The position numbers were made by a program, and so were the translations under genes. Shown here piece by piece: positions 20,655 to 29,488 of a stretch of DNA of 64,000 nt (the stretch's first letter is position 1; each line of letters starts with the position of its first letter). The notes beneath the pieces are model-generated. The model made no database searches, was not told the origin of the DNA, and saw only the letters and a program-made list of their open reading frames with translations. Source of the stretch: Candidatus Reidiella endopervernicosa (GTDB taxonomy: Bacteria; Pseudomonadota; Gammaproteobacteria; GCF-013343005); assembly GCF_013343005.1 (NCBI RefSeq), contig NZ_CP054491.1, forward strand, positions 1,718,501 through 1,782,500. Reading direction: 5' to 3'.

Positions 20655-21347
20655 CTACTGTCGATAGAGTAGTCGTTTTAAAGCTATCGGTTGGCCATCG
20701 TCGCGCTGTGCGATCTGTGCCAGATAGAGTTCTGCTGCTGCCAGCGCGTCGCTCAGTGCGTTATGCGCCTGGTAGCGCGGCAGGTGGTAGTGTTCGCGCA
20801 GTGCTGCCAGCCGCAGTGACTTGGCCGCATAAACACGGTCGCGGCGTTCCAGCCAATCCTTTGCCAGCGTCAGGGTATCGACGACGGGTGACAGAAAGGC
20901 AACACCGTATAAACGCTGACAGGCGCGGCTGAGAAACTGCATCTCAAAACGCGCATGGTGCGCGATCATCACTCGACCTACCAGACGCGGTAGCAGCTCC
21001 CTCATCGCCTGTTCCAGGCTGACGCCCTTGGCCGCTTCATCGTCGGTAATGGCGTGAATCACCGCACTCTGTTCAGGCATCTCACGACTCGGTCTCAGCA
21101 GACAGTACCAGGAGCTGCCGAGATCGATGCTCAAGCCGTTCAAGCATACCAAGCCGATACTGATAATTTCATCCCGCTGTGGATTCAGTCCGGTCGTCTC
21201 CAGATCGATCGCCACCATTGGTAATTTACGACTATCACTGCCACTTGCCGGAAAGGGCCGAGAGAGGTAGTCGTGCATCGGCCCGGTAGGAGTGCGCGCC
21301 AGCAGGCGTCGTCGCTGAAAATCGAGAGGGAGGAACCGATCAAACAT
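20655..21347 (-). CDS. DnaQ-like 3'-5' exonuclease (DEDD family)
   Basis: The 230-aa protein has the exonuclease motifs: ExoI MVAIDLETTGLNPQRDEI, ExoII around MIAHHARFEMQFLSRAC, and ExoIII AHNALSDALAAAELYL. It resembles DNA polymerase III epsilon but is separate from the replication gene. In many gammaproteobacteria this gene accompanies a cNMP-CBS-DUF294 protein and acs, as here. It starts 2 bases after the DUF294 gene stop. The role in acetate metabolism is unknown. Confidence 0.88.
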   Translation of the reverse strand: MFDRFLPLDFQRRRLLARTPTGPMHDYLSRPFPASGSDSRKLPMVAIDLETTGLNPQRDEIISIGLVCLNGLSIDLGSSWYCLLRPSREMPEQSAVIHAITDDEAAKGVSLEQAMRELLPRLVGRVMIAHHARFEMQFLSRACQRLYGVAFLSPVVDTLTLAKDWLERRDRVYAAKSLRLAALREHYHLPRYQAHNALSDALAAAELYLAQIAQRDDGQPIALKRLLYRQ

Positions 21348-21349
21348 CT

Positions 21350-23215
21350 CTAGTAGAACCGTTCCGTCTGGTAGCGCTGTTCAATGGTCGCCTGCATGGT
21401 ACGAATCACCACAAAGACGTCCTTGAGCTGTTCGCGCTCAAGACTCGAGAGATCGTCAGGGCTGAGGTAGTTATCGACCGGTTCACCGGCCCGAATCTGA
21501 CGGCTCTGGTGGTGCAGACGCAGGGTGGCGATAAAGGCGAGCGCATGCTCCAGATCGGCCGCACCCTCCTTGCTGAGTGATGGCGTACCGGCAGCGGCGC
21601 GCAGACGATCGCGGGTGTTGAGTTCAGACAGCCCCTCGGCCAGTGCATAGAGTCGTGCCAGCTCAACAATCGGCATGGTGCCACGCTGCTTTAGATCGAG
21701 GGTGCGGTTGTGTTCACCGTCATGGATCAGTACGAAGTTTCTGAAGAAACCGAGCGGTGGACGTTGATCGAGTGCGTTGGCGGCCATGTGGGCATGGAAA
21801 ATGCCGTTCTGTTGGCACTGCTTGAGCATCGGTTTATGTAGCGCCTCGAACAGCGCTTCATCACCGTAGATCGGTCGCATGTCGAAAAAAATGCTGGTAT
21901 GCATCAGCGCTTTACGTTCCGGGGCGTTGATCCAGCGATCAAAGTAGCTCTGCCAGCCTGAGAGGGTCTGTCGCCACGCTGCGTTGTTGGCCATCACCTC
22001 ACCGGGACAATATTTATAGCCGCAGAGATTCAGGCCGTCATTGACCTCCTGAGTCAGCTGCTCAAAGTAGACGTCATGCTCGGCCTTGTGAGACTCCTCA
22101 TAGAGTAGTCCGTTGTCCTGATCGGAGTGGATACTCTGCTCATGACGAGCCTGCGAGCCGTAGCTGAGCCAGACGTAGGGGTGGGGTGGTGGTCCCAGAC
22201 GTGCCTCGCTCTGTATGATCAGACGACGAGTAACCGCATCGGTCAGCGCCGAGAGGGTCTGACCAATCTGGTAGGCGTTGGTACCAACGGCGACCAGCTG
22301 TGACTGCAGCTCGGGCAGACGTTTGCAGACCACCGCCAGCTCTTCAGCACTATCACACTTCTCGATCTGACCGATCAGGGCGATGCTGTTGATGCTCTGC
22401 TGGCGCAACAGGTCGCTGTTGGAGATCAGACCGATCAGCTCCTCACCATCGCAGACCGGCAGGTGGTGCACGTTGAGGCGCGTCATGGTGATCGCCACCT
22501 CACCGATATCGTCGTTGGGTGAGACGCTACTGACGGGAGTGCTCATGATCTTGCGAATCGGCCACTCAGTGGATAGCCCCTCGGCAATCGCGCGTGCACG
22601 CAGATCACGGTCGGTAACGATGCCGCAGAGCTTGTCCTTGTCGAGGATCAGCAACGAGGAGATACGCTCGCTGGTCATTAGCTGCGCCGCTTCGCGAATT
22701 GAGGTCTCGGCGGGCAGGGTGATCGGTTTGCGCTGCACCAGTTCCGCCACGCTGATCGAGAGTGGGGTGCCACTCTGCATCGGCGACTGCTGCAGGTTCT
22801 GCAGAGCATCACGCAGACTCTCACGTAGCGAACGGTCGAGCTGAGAGTTGAACCAGGGGTAGCGCTGGCGCAGGCTGCGAATCTCGGTGCAGTCGATCTG
22901 ATAGAGCAGAGTGTCTTCGAGGGTGACACCACGGAAGTCGAAACCATCCTCCTCATCAAGACAGTGGGAGAGGTGAATATCCCCCTCGCCATAGCGATCG
23001 ATCAGAACGCCGTTGCCGTCGTGTAGCTCGACTGCACCCTTGCGCACCATATAGAGGGCGGTGCTTTCACTGTCGGTGGGGGGAAAGGGGGTGCCACGGC
23101 GCAGATAGCGAATCGTGATCAGCTCAGGGATACGTGCCAGCTCATCATCGGGCAGCCCGTTGAACGGCGGATAGGCCGCAACGAACTCTCGAATCTCTAT
23201 CAGTTCTACATCCAT
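21350..23215 (-). CDS. cNMP-binding/CBS/DUF294 nucleotidyltransferase-like protein (paralogue 1)
   Basis: The 621-aa protein has four parts in order: a cyclic-nucleotide-binding-like domain (about 20-140), two CBS motifs (about 160-280), a DUF294 putative nucleotidyltransferase domain (about 320-460) and a DUF294 C-terminal helical domain. The nucleotidyltransferase part has SYGSQARHEQSIHSDQDNGL, a GS..DxD-like arrangement. Members are thought to be GlnD-like signalling enzymes; substrate unproven. It overlaps functionally and spatially with exonuclease, symporter and acs genes. A second paralogue lies at 25885-27771. Confidence 0.88.
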   Translation of the reverse strand: MDVELIEIREFVAAYPPFNGLPDDELARIPELITIRYLRRGTPFPPTDSESTALYMVRKGAVELHDGNGVLIDRYGEGDIHLSHCLDEEDGFDFRGVTLEDTLLYQIDCTEIRSLRQRYPWFNSQLDRSLRESLRDALQNLQQSPMQSGTPLSISVAELVQRKPITLPAETSIREAAQLMTSERISSLLILDKDKLCGIVTDRDLRARAIAEGLSTEWPIRKIMSTPVSSVSPNDDIGEVAITMTRLNVHHLPVCDGEELIGLISNSDLLRQQSINSIALIGQIEKCDSAEELAVVCKRLPELQSQLVAVGTNAYQIGQTLSALTDAVTRRLIIQSEARLGPPPHPYVWLSYGSQARHEQSIHSDQDNGLLYEESHKAEHDVYFEQLTQEVNDGLNLCGYKYCPGEVMANNAAWRQTLSGWQSYFDRWINAPERKALMHTSIFFDMRPIYGDEALFEALHKPMLKQCQQNGIFHAHMAANALDQRPPLGFFRNFVLIHDGEHNRTLDLKQRGTMPIVELARLYALAEGLSELNTRDRLRAAAGTPSLSKEGAADLEHALAFIATLRLHHQSRQIRAGEPVDNYLSPDDLSSLEREQLKDVFVVIRTMQATIEQRYQTERFY

Positions 23216-23341
23216 TGCGCTTCAATCATATCGATCATCGCATCGCCCAAAACGCGAAAAGTGGAGTGCGTTTCACCATCAACTGCTGTTGGAGAATAGC
23301 CTACCATTTTCAGTCACGCTCTCGGCGATGAGATAACTATT

Positions 23342-23380
23342 AAAAATAGTGAGGCCCCGCCCGCGCGGGACCTCACCACT
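23342..23380 (-). terminator. Rho-independent terminator after the SSS symporter
   Basis: The hairpin is formed by AGTGAGGCCCCGC and GCGGGACCTCACCACT. Read on the minus strand it is followed by ATTTTTA. It lies between the symporter stop and the downstream DUF294 gene. Confidence 0.8.
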
Positions 23381-23392
23381 ACTTACTACAGC

Positions 23393-25174
23393 TTAGTGAT
23401 CAGTAGCAGAACCCGAACCACGAGGGATACGGATATCTTCTACCAGGTGCTGGATATGCTCCGGAGGCGGTGCAGTGACACGAGACACTGCAATCGCAAC
23501 TGCGAAGTTAACCGCTGCACCAATGGCACCAAAGGCATTCGGCGAGATGCCGAAGAACCAGTTGGGACCCATGTCACCGAGGAACGAGGTTCCAGGGATA
23601 AACATGATGCCCTTGTGCTGGAACACGTAGAGCATGGTGACACCGATACCTGCAACCATGCCCGAGATCGCTGCGGTGCTGCCGATCTTCTTGCCAAAGA
23701 TACCCATCATCAAGGCTGGGAAGATCGAGGCCGCCGCCAGACCGAAGGCGATGGCCACCGTACCCGCTGCAAAGCCGGGGGGGTGTAGACCGAAGTAACC
23801 CGCTGCACCAATGGCGCCGATCATCGCTATTCGACCGGCCATCAGCTCGTTCTTCTCAGATATGTTGCGGGCAAAGACACCCTTCAACAGATCGTGAGAG
23901 ATTGCAGATGCAATGGCCAACAGCAGACCCGCTGCGGTTGATAGCGCCGCCGCTAGACCACCTGCAACCACCAGTGCAACCACCCAGTTAGGCAGTTTGG
24001 CGATCTCAGGATTGGCCAGAACCATGATGTCACGGTCGACCTTGGTCATCTCATTGCCCTTCCAGCCGTAAGATTCAGCCTTGGCAGCGAACTCAGGGTT
24101 CTTGTCGTTGTAGTACTGGATACGACCGTCGCCGTTCTTATCCTCATACTTCAGCAGACCGGTCTTCTCCCAGTTCTTGAACCACTGAGGAACCTCGGCG
24201 TACTCGACATTACCTTCAGCTGAACCGATCTCACCGACCTGGATGGTCTGCATCAGGTTCAGACGAGCCATCGCACCAACAGCAGGCGCGGTGGTGTAGA
24301 GGAGGGCGATGAATACCAGAGCCCAGCCGGCTGATTTACGTGCATCAGCAACCTTAGGTACGGTGAAGAAACGAACGATAACGTGAGGCAGACCCGCGGT
24401 ACCGATCATCAAGGTCAGGGTGTAGACAAACATGTCTAACTTACCTGCCATGGTACTGGTGGTGTAGTCCTTAAAGCCGAGATCGGTGACCACCATGTCG
24501 AGCTTGTCGAGCATCGAGATACCTTCACCCACAACATCGCTACCCAGACCCAGCTGTGGCAGTGGGTTACCCGTAATGTTCAGTGAGATGAACACGGCCG
24601 GAACGGTGTAGGCGAAGATCAGAACGACATACTGTGCGATCTGTGTGTAGGTAATACCCTTCATGCCACCCAGTACTGAGTAGAAGAAGACGATACCCAT
24701 ACCGATGAACAGGCCGGTGTCGTAGTCGGTCTCGAGGAAGCGAGAGAACGCCACGCCGATACCCTTCATCTGGCCAATTACGTAAGTAATAGAGGCCAGA
24801 ATCAGACAGATAACCGCTACGATACGAGCCGTCTGCGAGTAGTAACGATCGCCGATGAACTCTGGAACGGTGAACTTGCCGAACTTACGTAGGTAAGGAG
24901 CAAGCAGCATCGCCAGCAGTACATAACCACCGGTCCAGCCCATCAGGAATACCGATGCGCCGTAACCATTAAAGGCAATCAGACCCGCCATCGAGATGAA
25001 CGACGCGGCAGACATCCAGTCAGCACCGGTAGCCATACCGTTAGCGACCGGGTGGATACCCTTGCCAGCAACATAAAATTCACCCGTGGTGCTCGCGCGT
25101 GCCCAAATGGCGATGCCGATATAGAGCGCAAAGGTGAAACCAACGACCCAATAGGTCAGTGTAGAAAGATCCAT
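23393..25174 (-). CDS. Sodium:solute symporter (SSS), ActP-like acetate permease group
   Basis: The 593-aa protein carries the 12-14 hydrophobic segments of the SLC5/SSS family. Its sequences (NGMATGADWMSAASFISMAG, ALSTAAGLLLAIASAISHDL) are typical of ActP-like and VC2705-type carriers. A hydrophilic insert of about 70 residues (about 315-385, EVPQWFKNWEKTGLL to MTKVDRDIM) is typical of the subgroup that pairs with DUF4212. The DUF4212 partner gene is 14 bases upstream. Together with acs this suggests Na+-coupled acetate or short monocarboxylate uptake at the inner membrane. Exact substrate not shown by sequence. Confidence 0.9.
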   Translation of the reverse strand: MDLSTLTYWVVGFTFALYIGIAIWARASTTGEFYVAGKGIHPVANGMATGADWMSAASFISMAGLIAFNGYGASVFLMGWTGGYVLLAMLLAPYLRKFGKFTVPEFIGDRYYSQTARIVAVICLILASITYVIGQMKGIGVAFSRFLETDYDTGLFIGMGIVFFYSVLGGMKGITYTQIAQYVVLIFAYTVPAVFISLNITGNPLPQLGLGSDVVGEGISMLDKLDMVVTDLGFKDYTTSTMAGKLDMFVYTLTLMIGTAGLPHVIVRFFTVPKVADARKSAGWALVFIALLYTTAPAVGAMARLNLMQTIQVGEIGSAEGNVEYAEVPQWFKNWEKTGLLKYEDKNGDGRIQYYNDKNPEFAAKAESYGWKGNEMTKVDRDIMVLANPEIAKLPNWVVALVVAGGLAAALSTAAGLLLAIASAISHDLLKGVFARNISEKNELMAGRIAMIGAIGAAGYFGLHPPGFAAGTVAIAFGLAAASIFPALMMGIFGKKIGSTAAISGMVAGIGVTMLYVFQHKGIMFIPGTSFLGDMGPNWFFGISPNAFGAIGAAVNFAVAIAVSRVTAPPPEHIQHLVEDIRIPRGSGSATDH

Positions 25175-25188
25175 TATTTAATCCCCCG

Positions 25189-25449
25189 TTAGTCTTCGTG
25201 GACGTCGAATTGACGATCGAGGTCACCCATCTTCTTCGCGTAATAGAAGATGAGAGCAACGAAGGTGTAGATAGAACCCTGCTGTGCAAACCAGAAGCCG
25301 AGCTTATAGCCGCCTATCTGAATCGCATTGAGTGGTTCAGCCAGTAAGATTCCGAAGCCATAAGAGACGACGAACCATATGGTCAGGCAGATCATCAACA
25401 AGCGAAGATTCGCCTGCCAATAGGCCGCCTTGTTCTCGTTTGTACTCAT
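25189..25449 (-). CDS. DUF4212 small subunit of SSS symporter
   Basis: The 86-aa protein has two transmembrane helices (LLMICLTIWFVVSYGFGILL and FWFAQQGSIYTFVALIFYYA) around the family sequence FKLGFWFAQQGSI-like GYKLGFWFAQQGSIY. The C-terminus is charged (KKMGDLDRQFDVHED). GGGAG lies upstream of the ATG. DUF4212 proteins are encoded immediately before their symporter and are taken to be an accessory subunit. Confidence 0.93.
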   Translation of the reverse strand: MSTNENKAAYWQANLRLLMICLTIWFVVSYGFGILLAEPLNAIQIGGYKLGFWFAQQGSIYTFVALIFYYAKKMGDLDRQFDVHED

Positions 25450-25594
25450 AAATATTTCTCCCGGTTGTGTAACTTCTGCTATTTGCCTTCCTGGCTTGGT
25501 GGTACCGCTGATCGCTTAGCGATTCCAATACGAACCCGTCTCCTCATTCGGATTCGTATTCGGCGTGGAACGGATCGTTTCGCACCACGCCAAA

Positions 25595-25869
25595 CGCTGA
25601 CCGCCATGGATGAAGCGAAGGCGGTTAGTCCGCGATAGTCGACGCCGTCTGCATATTCGTAGTTGAGAGCGCGAGCGAGCGACGAAGAGATGCAGCACGG
25701 CTTTATGTCGGCGTAGAGTCACTGAGGAGTTGTGTGAGCCGCGAAGGGTGATTACGCAACGAACGCAGGACGTCGAGGCGCCGTAGGCATAAATGGTCGC
25801 GTTAAGTTTTTGCTGTTGTGCTGGGCTTGGATGCCCAAAACAAACTTCGCAAAAATAGCGACTCCCCGA
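25595..25869 (+). repeat. Dispersed 280-bp element, copy 2 (degraded)
   Basis: This 275-bp copy has both constant ends (CGCTGACCGCC, GCGACTCCCCGA) but several small deletions, including AGC in the left loop and bases in the GAGGTGATT region. Subfamily A. It lies 15 bases after the stop of the second DUF294 gene and about 145 bases before the DUF4212 start, in the middle of the acetate operon. Confidence 0.92.
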
Positions 25870-25884
25870 TTCTGTCTCAGCCAA

Positions 25885-27771
25885 TCAAAGCTGGTACTCC
25901 AGCGTGATTTTCGATTGCAGCTTGCGCCCCTGACGGAACGCCTCTTTCAAGATGCGGCGATCGAGTTCGTTGAGGGTGTCGGGATCGACACGGTTGCTCA
26001 GTTCATTGCCCGCCTGCGCCTGCTTCTGGTGACCACGCATGCGCAGTAGCTGGATGTAGTCATAGGCCTCTTTCCAAGCGGCCACATCGTCTTCAGAGAG
26101 CGCCGATAGGCGTGCGGCGTGCTGTAGCCGATCGAGGGTGTTGGTCTCACCGATCTGATTGGCCAGCGCATAGAGACGTGCCGCATCAACAAAGGGTGTG
26201 AGCCCCTGCGATTTCAGATCGAGGGTGTGGGCGTACTCGTTAGAGCGGCTCAGCTTGAACTCACCGAACAGCCCCAACGGCGGACGGAACTGCTGGGCGT
26301 TGGCAGCAAGCTGGTGGCGGAAACGACTGTTTCTGGCGCTCCGCTCCAGCAGCCAGCCGCGTAGCTCCTCGGCGCTCTCGGCCTCGCCAAAGAGCACACG
26401 GAAATCGAAGAAGATGGTCGCCTTGAGTAGGTGCTCGGGGGTGCCCTGTTCGATCCAGAGATTAAAGCGCTCACGCCACTCACTTTCGCTCAGGCAGCAC
26501 TCAGGATTGCTCGCCATGATGTTGCCGGGACAGAGCGGGAAACCGCAGCGGTCGAGCGCAGCGTTGATCTTGGCAGCGAGCGGCAGCAGTTCCTGGCGTG
26601 CCTCATCATCACTCTGCCCCTCACGTGGGGTGAAGATGATGCCGTTATCCTGATCGGTCTTGAGGGTCTGCTCATGACGCCCCTCACTGCCAAAGGCGAG
26701 CCAGCTAAAGGGGGTTTTAGGTGTCTCGCCCTCGGCTAAGGTCAGGCGGATAACTCGGCGTGTGACCCGATCATTCAAGGTGGCGATGAGCTGGGTGAGC
26801 TGATTGACCGAGGCGCCCTGAGCCAGCATCTGATCAATCAGGTGGTGGATGTCGTTACCCAGTGCGGTGAGTACATCGACACTCTCAGCACGACTGATCG
26901 CCTGTGAGAGGTTGGCCAGTCCGACGCGCTGTAGCGAGAAGAGGTCGCGTTCGGAGATCATGCCGAGCAGCTTGTCGTGATCGACCACGCAGATGTGACC
27001 AAAGCCGCGCTGTGCCATTAGCAGTGCCGCCTCGTGCGCCATTGCCGAAGCGGGCAGGGTAAGTGGTGCGGTGGTCATTACCTCACTGATCGGGGTATTG
27101 AGATTACGATCGGCGAGCGTTACCCGGCCGAGCAGATCCTTGAGGGTGAAGATGCCGGTAACCTGTTTATCGTTACAGACGATGATGCTGCCGATGTGGG
27201 CGCTGTGCATCGTCTCCAGCGCCTCACGAATCGGTGTCTCCGGGGCGCAGCTGATCGGCTCACGTTTGATCAGGGCGGAGAGCGGAGTATTGAGCGAGGC
27301 GTCACCGGCGATGCGGTTGGCTGAGCTGTGCTGCACGCCGCGAAGTGCGTTATCGAGCATGCTGGCGAGGCGGCGGGTGCAGAAGTCATTGAATGAGTGG
27401 CTCTTCTGCAGCAACTGATCGAAAATCTCACGATCAAGCTCGAAGCAGAAGCTATCCTCGGCGGCGCGGGTCACCATGTGTACCGGACGACGTGCGAGCA
27501 GGGCACCAACCGGGAAGAGCTCACCCGGAGATAGCTCCCAACCCTCCTCGTTGCTCGAGTCGTCCTGACTCGCGCCCTGAATTCGGCCCTGTTTGATGAT
27601 GTAGAGCGAACGGGCCGCGCCGCCATCGGGGGTGATTACCTCCTCGCCACGGGAGAAGAAGGCGAGGCGCAGGTGTTTGGCCAGAAAATCGAGATGAGCA
27701 GGAGCCATCTGATCGAACGGCGCATGGCGTCGCAGGAAATCGATGGTCGGCTGAAGTGGCTCGGTGCTCAT
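25885..27771 (-). CDS. cNMP-binding/CBS/DUF294 nucleotidyltransferase-like protein (paralogue 2)
   Basis: This 628-aa protein has the same layout as paralogue 1: cyclic-nucleotide-binding-like domain (about 20-140), CBS pair (about 165-285), DUF294 domain with AFGSEGRHEQTLKTDQDNGI (about 345-365), and a C-terminal helical domain. It is the first gene of the run leading to DUF4212 and the SSS symporter. A sigma54-type promoter and tandem TGTTAC dyads lie upstream of its ATG. It probably senses nucleotide or energy state to control acetate uptake, an inference from context. Confidence 0.9.
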   Translation of the reverse strand: MSTEPLQPTIDFLRRHAPFDQMAPAHLDFLAKHLRLAFFSRGEEVITPDGGAARSLYIIKQGRIQGASQDDSSNEEGWELSPGELFPVGALLARRPVHMVTRAAEDSFCFELDREIFDQLLQKSHSFNDFCTRRLASMLDNALRGVQHSSANRIAGDASLNTPLSALIKREPISCAPETPIREALETMHSAHIGSIIVCNDKQVTGIFTLKDLLGRVTLADRNLNTPISEVMTTAPLTLPASAMAHEAALLMAQRGFGHICVVDHDKLLGMISERDLFSLQRVGLANLSQAISRAESVDVLTALGNDIHHLIDQMLAQGASVNQLTQLIATLNDRVTRRVIRLTLAEGETPKTPFSWLAFGSEGRHEQTLKTDQDNGIIFTPREGQSDDEARQELLPLAAKINAALDRCGFPLCPGNIMASNPECCLSESEWRERFNLWIEQGTPEHLLKATIFFDFRVLFGEAESAEELRGWLLERSARNSRFRHQLAANAQQFRPPLGLFGEFKLSRSNEYAHTLDLKSQGLTPFVDAARLYALANQIGETNTLDRLQHAARLSALSEDDVAAWKEAYDYIQLLRMRGHQKQAQAGNELSNRVDPDTLNELDRRILKEAFRQGRKLQSKITLEYQL

Positions 27772-27813
27772 GGAGATCGTCTGTTCCTATCAATAGTTAT
27801 CCGGTTATAGAGG

Positions 27814-27828
27814 GCAAGGGTTGTGCCA
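27814..27828 (-). promoter_or_regulatory. Sigma54 (-24/-12) promoter for the DUF294-DUF4212-SSS run
   Basis: On the minus strand the sequence reads TGGCAC-AACCC-TTGC, matching the sigma54 consensus TGGCAC-N5-TTGC exactly. The predicted start is about 12 bases after the GC, leaving about 30 bases of leader before the ATG at 27771. NtrC-type operators lie 64-101 bp further upstream, the normal enhancer distance. Confidence 0.8.
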
Positions 27829-27891
27829 CTCTTTGTCCCTAATAAAAACAGAGGCTTAAGTTGTCTGGTGGGTAGCCAGGTAACACTTTGG

Positions 27892-27929
27892 TGTTACGTT
27901 GTGAAACAGGAGTGTTACGCAACGTAACA
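27892..27929. promoter_or_regulatory. Tandem TGTTAC-N5-GTAACA dyads, candidate CbrB-type enhancer
   Basis: There is one perfect dyad, TGTTAC-GCAAC-GTAACA (27913-27929), and one imperfect dyad, TGTTAC-GTTGT-GAAACA (27892-27908). Their starts are 21 bp apart, two helical turns. A further GTAACA (27880-27885) precedes them. The 17-bp dyad architecture is like NtrC-family sites. I recall that CbrB of Pseudomonas uses TGTTAC/GTAACA half-sites, and a CbrB-like regulator is encoded at 54708-56039. They sit between divergent genes and could serve either. Confidence 0.7.
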
Positions 27930-28048
27930 ACCCAGTGAGGGGGTTGGATCAACGGTTAACTGACAAAGGTGACAAAAAGGTTGCAATATAAGAAGTGCCT
28001 AATAAACTATGGCGTAACTAGATTAATTGACCAATGGAGTCGGGAATT

Positions 28049-28390
28049 ATGTTTTTTAACATTAGTGAAATAGATGCCACGGAGCTGGCCAACTGGTCAG
28101 GTGATGAGGCGAAGAACATTCGCATCATCGATGTACGCGAATCGATGGAGATCGCCCAGGGCACCATCCCCGGCGCAGAGGCGATGCCGATGTCGACCCT
28201 GGGTAACCGTCTGGGTGAGATTGATCAGGAACGCACCACCGTCTTCATCTGCCGCAGCGGCGCCCGCTCAGGACAGGTGGTTTCCCACCTGGCACAGCAC
28301 GGCTTCGAGAACGTCCACAACCTCAAGGGTGGCGTCATCGGCTGGTCACGCAGTGGATTCGACTTCGTGCAGATAGCACAGACCGCGTAA
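28049..28390 (+). CDS. Single-domain rhodanese-like sulfurtransferase
   Basis: The 113-aa protein is one rhodanese domain: IRIIDVRESMEIAQGTIPGA, then active-site loop FICRSGARSGQ with the catalytic cysteine, and NLKGGVIGWS. No signal peptide, so it is cytoplasmic. The longer frame from 28034 is unlikely, because its first ATG overlaps the GGAG at 28036-28039, which is correctly spaced for ATG 28049. The gene is divergent from the DUF294 operon. Confidence 0.9.
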   Translation: MFFNISEIDATELANWSGDEAKNIRIIDVRESMEIAQGTIPGAEAMPMSTLGNRLGEIDQERTTVFICRSGARSGQVVSHLAQHGFENVHNLKGGVIGWSRSGFDFVQIAQTA

Positions 28391-28438
28391 AAGATTGCAG
28401 TAACGTGGCCCTGCCCAAAAGGCAGAGCGGCGACTGAA

Positions 28439-28466
28439 GGGCCGGGCGATCCCCGGCCCTTTTTTA
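28439..28466 (+). terminator. Rho-independent terminator after rhodanese gene
   Basis: GGGCCGGG and CCCCGGCCC form a stem around CGAT, followed by TTTTTT. The preceding 30 bases include a second small hairpin (GCCCAAAAGGC-type). A related but decayed copy of this whole segment lies at 36053-36110. Confidence 0.88.
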
Positions 28467-28857
28467 TTGTCTGGAATATAAAGAGGGCCGGGGTGGGTTA
28501 TAGACCTTGTTTTTATAGGCGTTTTGCGCCCTAATTAGCGCTAATGAAGTACTGAACAGAACAGTGCTCAGATTAACGGCGATGGAAGCCGATAATAATT
28601 ACTAATAACGACTTAAGCGACTCAGGGAGAGAGATGCAACATTCAAACAAATCCCCCTCAGTACCATCAGATCAGCACCAGCGGCTTTCTTATGGCGAAA
28701 AGTCGTGCGTGTGATAACAATTCTAAAGGTCAGCATCGATTTCAACCAATAGAGAGTGTGTTGTGAGGGGGTGGTGTTATCGATATATACGAGCCGTCCA
28801 TATATTGCGAGTTATGTGTCTTCCACATAATCAACTGTTATACACAAGGTCGAAGCC
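28467..28857. other. Intergenic region before the cassette region
   Basis: No open frame or RNA gene is recognised in these 390 bases. AT content rises here and the region marks the left border of the accessory segment. An attI site would be expected at such a border, but none can be assigned with confidence and no integrase gene is in the window. Confidence 0.4.
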
Positions 28858-29488
28858 ATGGATGAAATTGGAGCAATGTTAGTGCTTGTAGCCTGCTAGT
28901 TAATTTAGTAGCTGCACCTTACTACTATCGTAAGCTTCATCGGCTTATAGAGGCCTTAGAGCAATATGCTCCAGAAACATACGAAGTTTTGCAAAAGCCT
29001 AGCCTAAAGAAGCTTGGGTATAAAATGAGCCCTTCAAGCGCTGACCGCCATGGAGAGCGAAGTGAGGGCGGTTAGTCCCCGATAGTCGACGCCGTCTGCC
29101 TATTCGTAGTTGAGAGCGCGAGCGGACGACGAAGAAGATGCAGCAGCGGCTTTATGTCGGCGTAGAGTCACTGAGGGAGTTGTGTAGAGCCGCGAAGAGG
29201 TGATTACGCAACGTACGCAGGACGGTCGGGGCGCCGAAGGCATAAACGGTCGCGTTAAGTTTTTGCTGTTTGCTTGGGCTTGATGCCCAAAACAAACTTT
29301 CGCAAAAATAGCGACTCCCCGGCTCAATGGCCTTGGTAGGCTTTGTATGGAAAAATCATATATCCAAACAAATAATAGTGCGGTCATACTAGCAGGTAAA
29401 AAGCATTTAAAGGGCTCGTTATTTCATTTTAGCAATGGGTGTCATGTTTTTGGGAGTCGCACTAATGATGAGCAGTGCAAATGTATAA
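28858..29488 (+). pseudogene. Integron-cassette gene for a small membrane protein, split by repeat copy 3 and frameshifted
   Basis: After removal of the element at 29039-29322 the sequence encodes an N-terminal hydrophobic segment (MDEIGAMLVLVA then LLVNLVAAPYYYRKLHRL), a helical middle (LEQYAPETYEVLQKPSLKK) and a C-terminal membrane helix (YFILAMGVMFLGVALMMSS). The stop TAA at 29486-29488 overlaps the attC core. Two or three small frameshifts are needed besides the insertion. The arrangement (hydrophobic ends, stop inside attC) is typical of cassette-borne membrane proteins. Function unknown. Confidence 0.6.
29039..29322 (+). repeat. Dispersed 280-bp element, copy 3
   Basis: This is a 284-bp copy with ends CGCTGACCGCC and GCGACTCCCCGG. 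Subfamily A, with the GAGAGCGAAGTGAGG left-hairpin variant. It lies inside the first cassette gene. Exact removal joins TTCAAG to CTCAATGG and keeps the local frame (codons for MSPSSSMALV). No target duplication. Confidence 0.95.

Noticed and set aside
25516-25884. Open frames of 60-120 codons inside the 280-bp elements
   Set aside because: Frames differ between copies because of small indels, and the shared sequence shows structure constraint, not codon constraint. They are not treated as genes.
27972-27986. Sigma54 promoter for the rhodanese gene (TGACAA-N5-TTGCA)
   Set aside because: The -24 GG is GA, and a sigma70 pair TTGCAA-N16-TAAACT overlaps it; not strong enough to list as a feature.
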